A DNA stretch of 64,000 nucleotides. It comes from DASUCS01 sp041166745 (lineage in GTDB: Bacteria; Actinomycetota; Acidimicrobiia; Acidimicrobiales; JACDCH01). Position numbers and translations under genes: made by a program. Shown in pieces: positions 52,628-61,000 of this stretch. The notes below the pieces were generated by a model, which saw nothing but the letters and a program-made list of their open reading frames with translations, was not told where the DNA came from and ran no database searches. The DNA is taken from NCBI GenBank assembly GCA_041166745.1, contig JBEEGH010000002.1, forward strand, positions 1 through 64,000. Direction: 5' to 3'. Position 1 is the first letter of the stretch. Every line of letters starts with the position of its first letter.

Positions 52628-53526
52628 GGTGGTATCGCGGGAACGTTCGCCGGCTCGATCCCCAAGTACGCCCGCAGCAACCGGTCGATCGTTCCGTCGT
52701 TCCTCATGTCGCGAATGACACCGTTGATGAGCGCGGTGTTCGGCGATCCGAGGCTGAGACCCACAGCGAGGAGTTCACCCGTTCGGAACTGACCGGTCAC
52801 GGCGAGCCGCGGATCAGCGAGCGCAGCGGCCAGCGCATCGGGCGTGTCGAGCAGCATGGCATCGAGCCGGCCATCGGCGATACGGCGCATCGCGTCGTCG
52901 TCATTGACCACGACCAAAGGCGGGGTCGTCGGCTTGATGCGACTCTTGATCACGTCTTGGCCCGTGGTGTTGTGCACCGCGACACCCCACCGGACCAAAG
53001 ACGCCTCCGCCACGTTCGTGACGGTCGTTCCCGCCCGCATCAGCACGGCTTGGTCGGCAGTGAGATAGGGCTCGCTGAGATCGATCGTGCGCGCGCGTCC
53101 GTCGGTGACGGTGATCCCGCTCAGCATGATGTCGCACTTGCAGTCCTGACCGGTCATCAACAACACCATCGACGTACGCACCACCTTGACGGTGGGCACA
53201 CCCAAGCGAGCCGCCAGCTCCGAGCCGAGGTCGTACTCGAAGCCCGCGAAGATCTCGACCGGAGTGGTGCCGATGTACCACGGTGGAGTGAGCCGCTCTG
53301 TGCCGATGACGAGCGTGCCGGGCTTGCGGGTCTGGAAGCCCTCGCTTCCGCCGAGGGTGGTGGGCTCGACGGTCGTACTCGTCGTCGATCCGGAGTTCGA
53401 GATCGGAGCGACGGTCGTGGACGTGGTCGTGGACGTCGTCGTGGCCGCGGGCGCGGTGTGGCTCGGCGAGCACGCACCCACGATCGCGATGAGAAGGGCG
53501 GCAATGAGCACCGACGTTCGTTTCAA
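52624..53526 (-). CDS. Substrate-binding lipoprotein (SBP_bac_3 type) without transporter partners
   Basis: The 300-aa protein begins with a lipoprotein signal (MKRTSVLIAALLIAIVGAC), the Cys being the lipidation site. A Thr/Ser-rich spacer (about 28-62) follows, then a family 3 periplasmic-binding domain for amino acids or related solutes: LVIGTERLTPPWY, GFEYDLGSELAARLGV and DAMLLDTPDALAAAL. No ABC permease or ATPase is encoded nearby, so it may act with a distant transporter or as a sensor. The start is TTG 53526, overlapping the hemD stop as TTGA. Its insertion within a heme operon is unexpected. Confidence 0.87.
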   Translation of the reverse strand: MKRTSVLIAALLIAIVGACSPSHTAPAATTTSTTTSTTVAPISNSGSTTSTTVEPTTLGGSEGFQTRKPGTLVIGTERLTPPWYIGTTPVEIFAGFEYDLGSELAARLGVPTVKVVRTSMVLLMTGQDCKCDIMLSGITVTDGRARTIDLSEPYLTADQAVLMRAGTTVTNVAEASLVRWGVAVHNTTGQDVIKSRIKPTTPPLVVVNDDDAMRRIADGRLDAMLLDTPDALAAALADPRLAVTGQFRTGELLAVGLSLGSPNTALINGVIRDMRNDGTIDRLLRAYLGIEPANVPAIPP

Positions 53527-54995
53527 TGCTCCCCCACGACGGCATCGACGATCGCGTCGACCAAACCGTCGATCGAGTGCACTGACGCTTCGATGTCGAC
53601 GGTGAGCCCGTGGTCGCGCGCGGTTGCGGCGGTGACGGGACCGATGCAGGCCACCACAGCAGGCAGGCGCGACGGGCCGGCGATCGCGAGAAACCGCTCG
53701 ACGGTCGACGACGATGTGAAGGTGATGATGTCCGCGGCGGCCGCCGCGTCGAGCGTCGACGCGTCCGGAGCGTCAGCGCGTGTCCGGTACGCGTCGACCA
53801 CGTCGACGCGCCATCCGAGAGCACGCAATCCGTCTGGCAACACGTCGCGCGCCACTTCGGCACGCGCGAGCAACACCCGACCACCGTCCGCCGCGCCGGG
53901 CGCTGGGAACGCCTCGAGCAAGGCTTCCGCCACGTACTGAGGAGGGATGAGGTCGGCGCGGATGTTGGCGTCGGCGAGCACCTCCGCGGTTCCGGGGCCG
54001 ATGGCCGCCACTCGCACTCCTCCCAGGTCGCGGGCGTCGTGCAGGCAACGCAGCAGCCGCTGCGCACCATTCGCCGACGTGAGCACGACCCAGTCATATG
54101 CGCGCACCTCAGCCGCGGCACGGCGGAGCGCCTCGCCTTCATCGGCGGGATCGTCGATGACGATCGTCGGAACCTCGATGACCGAGGCACCGAGGTCGAG
54201 CAGTCGAGCTTTGAGACCCGAGGCCTGATCCCGAGCGCGGGTCACCACGACGCGCTTACCGAACAGCGCGCGGCGTTCGAACCACTCGAGGTTCTGCGCT
54301 GCGACCTCGCCGATCACGATCGTCGCGGGCGCGTCGAGCGTGACGTCGCCGATGGTGCCGAGCGTCGCGCGCACGGTGTGCTGCTCGGGTCGCGTACCCC
54401 AGGTGATCGATGCCACTGGTGTGTCGGCCGGGCGCCCGCCGGCCATGAGCCGCGCCGCGATCTGGCCGATACGAGCGACACCCATCAAAACGACGATGGT
54501 GCCACCCACACGAGCGACGGCCTCCCAGTCGACTGTTCCGGCGTCGCCGACCTCCGGATCCTCGTGCCCTGTGACGAGCGTGACCGACGTCGACGAATGC
54601 CGCAGCGTGACCGGGATGCCGGCGTAAGCCGGAACGGCGATGGCCGAGGTGATGCCCGGGATGACTTCGAAGGGGACACCGGCGTCGAGCAACGCCGCGG
54701 CTTCCTCGCCCCCTCGAGCGAACACGAACGGGTCGCCGCCCTTCAGCCGCACGACCCGCTGACCGGCCTTGCCGCGCTCGATGAGGAGGGCGTTGATGTC
54801 GGCCTGCGTCATCTCGGTGCGACCGGGCGCCTTACCCACCGAGATGCGCTCGGCCGCGGCTGGAGCGAGATCGAGAAGTGAGGCTGCTGAGAGGCGGTCG
54901 AACACGACCACGTCCGCCAGGCGGAGCACCTCAGCGGCGCGCACCGTCAGCAACCCGGGATCGCCGGGGCCCGCGCCAACGAGAAACACCGTCAC
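53523..54995 (-). CDS. cobA-hemD: Fused uroporphyrinogen-III C-methyltransferase / uroporphyrinogen-III synthase
   Basis: The 490-aa protein joins two tetrapyrrole enzymes. Residues 1 to about 240 are SUMT (CobA): VFLVGAGPGDPGLLTVRAAE, VVRLKGGDPFVFARGGEE and PGITSAIAVPAYAGIPVTLR are its SAM and substrate loops. Residues about 250-490 are HemD: KRVVVTRARDQASGLKARL, VLTSANGAQRLL and ITFTSSSTVERF. It closes the uroporphyrinogen III ring and can then methylate it towards siroheme or cobalamin. The fusion is common in Actinobacteria. I chose GTG 54995 (MTVFLVGAG), 13 nt after the giant gene, because a longer frame would run into that gene. Confidence 0.94.
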   Translation of the reverse strand: MTVFLVGAGPGDPGLLTVRAAEVLRLADVVVFDRLSAASLLDLAPAAAERISVGKAPGRTEMTQADINALLIERGKAGQRVVRLKGGDPFVFARGGEEAAALLDAGVPFEVIPGITSAIAVPAYAGIPVTLRHSSTSVTLVTGHEDPEVGDAGTVDWEAVARVGGTIVVLMGVARIGQIAARLMAGGRPADTPVASITWGTRPEQHTVRATLGTIGDVTLDAPATIVIGEVAAQNLEWFERRALFGKRVVVTRARDQASGLKARLLDLGASVIEVPTIVIDDPADEGEALRRAAAEVRAYDWVVLTSANGAQRLLRCLHDARDLGGVRVAAIGPGTAEVLADANIRADLIPPQYVAEALLEAFPAPGAADGGRVLLARAEVARDVLPDGLRALGWRVDVVDAYRTRADAPDASTLDAAAAADIITFTSSSTVERFLAIAGPSRLPAVVACIGPVTAATARDHGLTVDIEASVHSIDGLVDAIVDAVVGEH

Positions 54996-55008
54996 AGTGA
55001 CGGGCAGG

Positions 55009-58000
55009 TTATTGGCCGAGGCGTTCTTGCCAGTGCGGGGCGGCCTCGATCTGGCGGTACAGGCCCCCGGCCTTGGCCCACCGCTCGCGCGCACCGCTGT
55101 CGTCGCCGCTCGCGGCATCGGCGCGGCCCCACTGCACCCACGCGTCGGCCTCGAGCCAGACCCGACCGCCCTGGTGTAGTCGTTCGATCGCCGCTGCGAA
55201 TTGACGCCCCGCCACTCCGACGTCGCCGTCGGCCGCGGTCACCACCGCATCAGCGAGCGCGACACGCGCAGGCAGATTGCCGAACCCGCCGCCGCTGATG
55301 ATGCGCTGCGCTTCGATCACGTGCTCGCGACCAGCGGCGGGGTCGAGCAGGGCCAGCTCACAGCGAATGGGAACCTCTTGCACGACGGCCTCGGCTCCCG
55401 TCGCGATCGTCAACGCCTCGTCGAGCAACTCGCGCGCATCGCCGGGGAGCTCGAGCGTTCGCAATGCCGTTGCCGCGAGATGCAAGTGCCAGAGCAGGGT
55501 CCACCGGTCGCCGCCCGCGCGGAGATCATCGAGGAGTTGCCGGATCTCGGACCGGGCCGAGCTCGGGTCCGCACCGAGGCGGTCGGCGATCGCCGGTGCC
55601 CACCCGCCCCGCCAGCGGGGATCGAGCTCGTCGAGGCGGCCCAGCTCGAACAGGCAACGGTGGTGATTGACCTCGAGCACCGACGCCGCTCGGGGCGCGT
55701 TGTCGAAACGTGCGGTCGTCAACTCGCGGGAATACCACGCGTCCGCGGCCATCGGATCGTCGAGGGCGAGGTGTAGGTAGCCACGATTCCAACACGTGAG
55801 CAAGACGAGGAATGGACTGGCGCGTTGCTCAGAGATCGCGTGTGCTTGTTCGACCAAGTCGCCGCCCTCGGACGGCTGGCCTCGCTCGAAGACGGCCAGA
55901 CCCTGCAGCAGAATCGCGTTCGCTCCGAGCACGTGATCGCCCAACTCGGACGCGATGTCGGACGCTCGCTCTGCTGCGGCCAATGTGTCCACGAGGCGAA
56001 GGCCGCGCAGTGTGGCATTGGCCAGGCCCATCTGCAGATAGCCAGCAGCGCGGTCTCGATCGTCGCCGAGCACGGCCGCGGCATCGTCCAAGTGTCGGAG
56101 ACCCGAAGCCACGTCGAGACCACGCGTCGTGCCGACCATGGCGAGGTGGGAGCCGAGCTGCGAGTGGATGGTGGCCGCGCGGCGCCACTCGCCATAGCGC
56201 TCGTAGATCGCCAGCGCCTCCTCGGCGTGACGCACGCCGTCGTCCGGATTGTCACCGGTGAAGATTCGGAGCTTGCCGAGCCGCTCGAGCAGCCGAGCGC
56301 GTTCGAGGTCGTTGTCACGCCCGCCGAAGTCGGCCAGCACGGCTATCGCACCTTCGAAGTGCCCGGCCGCCTCTTCGTACGCGAAAACGCGGAACGCGGC
56401 GTCGCCGGCGCGCACCGACCACGCAACTGCTGACGCGGGATCCGCGGCCGCGCCCGCCTGGCGTTGATGGACCGCCAGCGCGCCGACGTGCTCGGCCAAT
56501 CGGTCGGCTGGATAGGACGACTCGATCGCCTTCGCCGCGACGAGGTGGAGCCGTTGCCGGCGAGGAAGGCTGAGCTCGTCGTACAACGTCTCGCGCACGA
56601 GTCCGTGGCTGAATGTGTACGTCGGCTCGACAGCAGGACTCTCGACCAGCAGGTGGAGCGCGAGCGCTTCGTCGATCGCCGCGAGCACCTCGTCTTCGCT
56701 GGCGTCGAGCATGCGCCGCACGACCTCGTACGCGAACGTGCGTCCGAGCACAGCACCCGCGGCGACGAGTTGCTCACCAGTGGACGACAGACGCGACAGG
56801 CGCCGACCGACCACCTCCCGCACTCCTTCCGGGATCCCGAGTTCGTCCCACGACTCGACGGTGATGTCCCACCGTCCGTCGCGTCGCTCGAGAGAACCGC
56901 TTTCGATGAGATGCCTGAGGATCTCCTCGATGAAGAAGGGATTGCCTTCGGCCGCGCTGCGCAAGGTGATGGCGAACTCTTGATCCTCCTCATCGAGCTC
57001 GTAACCCGCCTGACGCTGCACGAACGAGATCACCTCGTCGTTGGACAGGCCGCGCAGGGCGACTCGTTCGAAGAGGCGCTCTCGGCGCAACTCGGCGAGC
57101 ACGTCGGCGAGTGGATGGGTTCGTGACACGTCAGTGTCGCGGTACGTACCGAGTACGAGCATGCCGACGCGGGCCTGCCGGCGAACGAGATGGCGAATCG
57201 CCAGAAGCGAGGGCTGATCCGCCCACTGCAGGTCGTCGAGCACGAGCACCACTGGGTGATTCGTCGCGAGCCCATCGAGCAGCGTTCCCAGCGCATCGAG
57301 GAGCCGGGCGCGCTCTGACGCAGGATCGCCTCCGGTCGTAGCTCCGTCGTCAGGCGCGTCGTCGAGCTCGGGCAGCAGGTGAATCAGGTCCGGCGACAGC
57401 CGGTCGACCGTCACCGTGCCGTCAGCGAGCAACAACCGGAGAACTTCGACGAAGGGTTGGAGCGGAATCACGGCGTCGTCGTCACAGCCGCCGCACAACA
57501 CCAATGCGCCTTCGCGGTGAGCCGCGGCGGCAACTTCCTCCGCGAGGCGCGTCTTGCCGATTCCAGGCTCGCCCGCGATCAGCGCAAGTTGTCGGGTACC
57601 GCTCTGAGCCTTGTGCCACAGCTCGAGCAGGCCGGTGAGCTCCTCGTCGCGCCCGACGAACGGGGAGCGCACCCCGGACAACGAGCGCGGTAGTGATGGT
57701 CGACCGAGTTCCTCGAGCAGGGCGCGCGCTTCGTCGACGATGGCGTTCGTACCGAGCCGTTCGCCGACGACGATCGCTTCCTCGAGCAGGGTTCGAGCGC
57801 GGGGACGATCGGCGCTCAGGCCACGAGCCACGAGCAACTTCGCCCAGTCGACCCGCGTCAGCGCGGCGTAGCCGTCGGCTTGGATCGTGATGTGGGCGTC
57901 GAGAGCGTTCTCGAAGTAGGTCTCCGCTTCGCTCCATCGTTCGAGCACCGTGGCCGTGATCCCGAGGTACCGATCCACCGATCCGAGGAAGCTGGGGCCT

Positions 58001-61000
58001 TCACTGACGAACATCCCGCTGTACGGCGCGAGTAGCTCGAACAGCCGTAGTGCGCTCGGACGATGCTCGAGGCGTCCACACGCATGTGCGCAGAACGCCA
58101 CGCCGGTCAGCCACACGAGGTCTTCTGGAATCGCGGCGAAGCCGTCGACCGCCAGCTCTTCCAAGATCGCGAGCGCTTCGTCGCGCCGGCCGAGCTCGAC
58201 GTACAGAACGGCGAGTCCCGCACGGAACGTGGCGAGGGCCGGGGCGGCTTCGGTGGCGGCCGCGAGGAGCGGCTCGAGCTCTGGCAACCGGCCTTGGAAG
58301 AACCGGACGAGACCGAGCTGGCCGGCATACACGATGAACGCGTCGGGCTGACTCGCGTCTTGTCCGAGCTGAAGCGCCTCCGACAACAGCAGCTCGGTTT
58401 CGTCGTACCGGCCCGCGATGAACGCGCGGTTGGCACGGGAGGCCGTGGCGACCCAACGCAGCATCGCCTGCTGTGTCGCGGCGACCGCTTCGAGCGCGCG
58501 ATCGAGAACCCGGTCGGCCTCCGCCATGTCGCGTTCGGCGAGCAGCATCGTGTGGCGCTCGAACGCCGCGAGCACACCGAGGTTCGGGTCGCCGATGCGC
58601 GCCGCCAGCTCCTGCTGCTCGATGACGAGCCGACGCCGCTCGTCGAATGTCTTCGCATGACCGATGGCGTCGCATCGGTAACTGAGTACGTGCGCCAGTG
58701 TGTAGGGATCATCGAGCCGTCGAGCGATCGCGAGCGCCTCGGCACTCAATTGGTCACGGCGCTCGAAGTCGTTGCTGAACATGAGCTCGATGGCCAGGTG
58801 GGCGAGCAGCTCGGCTCGGTCCGCCGAGTCGCCGGGCTCGATCACCGAGAGCGCCTCCTCCAGGAGCGCGACCCGCTCCTCGTCTACGGCGCCGAGCATG
58901 CTGAACGTCGATCGGAAGTTCGCCAGGGCCGCCTGCACGAGCACGTCGTTCGCTCCAGCGAGACGGGCCTGCTCCGCGGCCTGAGTCAGCGTCGCTCGAT
59001 AGGCCGGTTCCGCCTTGCGTCGTTGGACGGTTCCGATCCGAACGAGGAGCTCCGCCCGACGCCGATCGGCGTCCACGTCGGCGAGGAGGTCGAGGGCCTT
59101 CCGGTACAAGTCGATGGCCTCGTCGTCCGCCAACTGCTCGATCGCCCGATCGCCCGCGCGCATGGCGTAGTCCGCAGCCCGCTCTTGGTCGACACCGCCT
59201 CGCACGAAGTGGTGCGCGAGCAATGGCAGATGATCCTCGGTTCGTTCGCCGTGGCGCCGCTCCCACGACTGGCCGACGAGGTGATGCAGATGGGCTCGTT
59301 CGTCCGGGTCGAGCTCGTCGTACAACGTTGCCCGCACCACCGAGTGCACGAACGTGTAGCGCGCACGCGCGCCTGGTTCCTCGCGGACGATTCCGGCGTC
59401 GGTCGCGGCGTCGAGAGCGGTGAGCAACTGGTCTTCGTCGAGCCCAGCCACGTCGGCGAGAACGGAGATGTCGATGTCGTCGCCCATCACCGACGCCACC
59501 GACAGCGCGCGTCGACTGTCTGCCGAGAACCGCTCGAGCCGGCGGACTGCCAAGGCGCGCACACTGGGCGGCACCGTGATGGCCGCGTCGCGAGGCTCGC
59601 GCGTCAGGTGGCGGAGCAGCTCTTGGACGAAGAGCGGATTTCCGTTTGTCTCCCGATGTACCTCGGCCGCGAGTTCGCGCCCACGCTCGTCGAGGGTCTC
59701 GCCGGACTCGAGCTCGAACAGTGTGAGCACAGCGTCCGGCGCCAACCCGCCGAGCCCGAGCCGCTCCACGCCGGGCACCCGATGCAGGTCGGCGAGCAAC
59801 TCGGCAAGCGGATGACCACGGCCGACCTCGGTGTCCCGATACGCGCCGAGGAGCAGAATCGGGTTGTCGGTGAGCGAGCCCACGACGTGACGAAGGAGTT
59901 GCAGCGTTGGCCGACCGGCCCACTGCAAGTCGTCCACGATCAGGACGAGCGGCGCGACGGCCGACGTGGCGCGGAGCCAACCGGCAACCGCGTCGAACAA
60001 GCGGTAGCGCTCCGTGTCGGGATCAGAGTGAAGTGGAGGGGGCCCACCGACCAGCCGCGCGGCGATGTCAGGGACCAGACGCGACAGCTCGGGTCCGAGA
60101 CGCCCCAGCATCCGTGAGAGGTTGTCGCCCGCAGACGCCACGAGTTGCGCGAGTGATTCGACGAAAGGTTGGTACGGACCGCCGGTGGCATCATCGCTGT
60201 GGCCCCGCAGCACGAGCGCGCCATCGACCCGCGCCATCGACGCCACTTCATCGAGCAGCCGGGTCTTTCCCGCGCCGGGCTCACCCGAGACGAGCACGAT
60301 CCTCGTCGTCCCGCGAAGCGCGTCGGCCCAGGCGACCTGCAGTCGCGCAAGTTCCGTGTCGCGGCCGATCAACGCGCCGGCCGGCTCCAGCTCTGCCGGT
60401 TGTGACGGCGGCGGCGGTGGTGCCGCGAGCGTGGCGACTGTCGGCCATCCGGGCCAGCCTCTGGTCGCGTCGACACCGATCTGCTCGCAGATCTGGCGCG
60501 CATCGGCGAGCAGCTGCTCACCCTCCGCGCGGTCGCCATCCCGGTCGCGCATGCGCAACATCGATCCCAGATCGAGCTTCGTCAACGCGATCATCGGCAA
60601 CGACCCGATGCTCTCGTGGTCAGCGAGCGCATCGCGCATCGCACTCTCGGCGTCGTCGACTCGGCCGACGAGCAGATACAGCCGACCGAGGTGCAGCGCG
60701 AGCGAGCCACCCCACGTCGTTCGATCGGCCACCGTGCAGCCTCGGTACGGCGCCAACGCGTCGATGAACGACTGCGCTCGCTCGCCATCACCGACGGACA
60801 GACACACCTGGGCCAGCATCGCCGTTGCGGTCAGCCACGACGCGTTGCGCGGGAACACCTCGGATACGGGGGCATCGTCGACGAAGACCCGCTCGTACCA
60901 TTGCCGAGCCTTCTCGAGGTTGCCCTCCGCGACGTAGGCCTCCGCCACCGCACAGCGCGACAACGGCTGGTTGGGGAAGACGTTCGTGGCCTGCCGGGTC

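Noticed and set aside
58063..60117. 684-codon open frame antisense to the giant cyclase protein
   Set aside because: Arg/Glu-rich shadow with no recognisable motif, while the minus strand has clear Walker motifs here.
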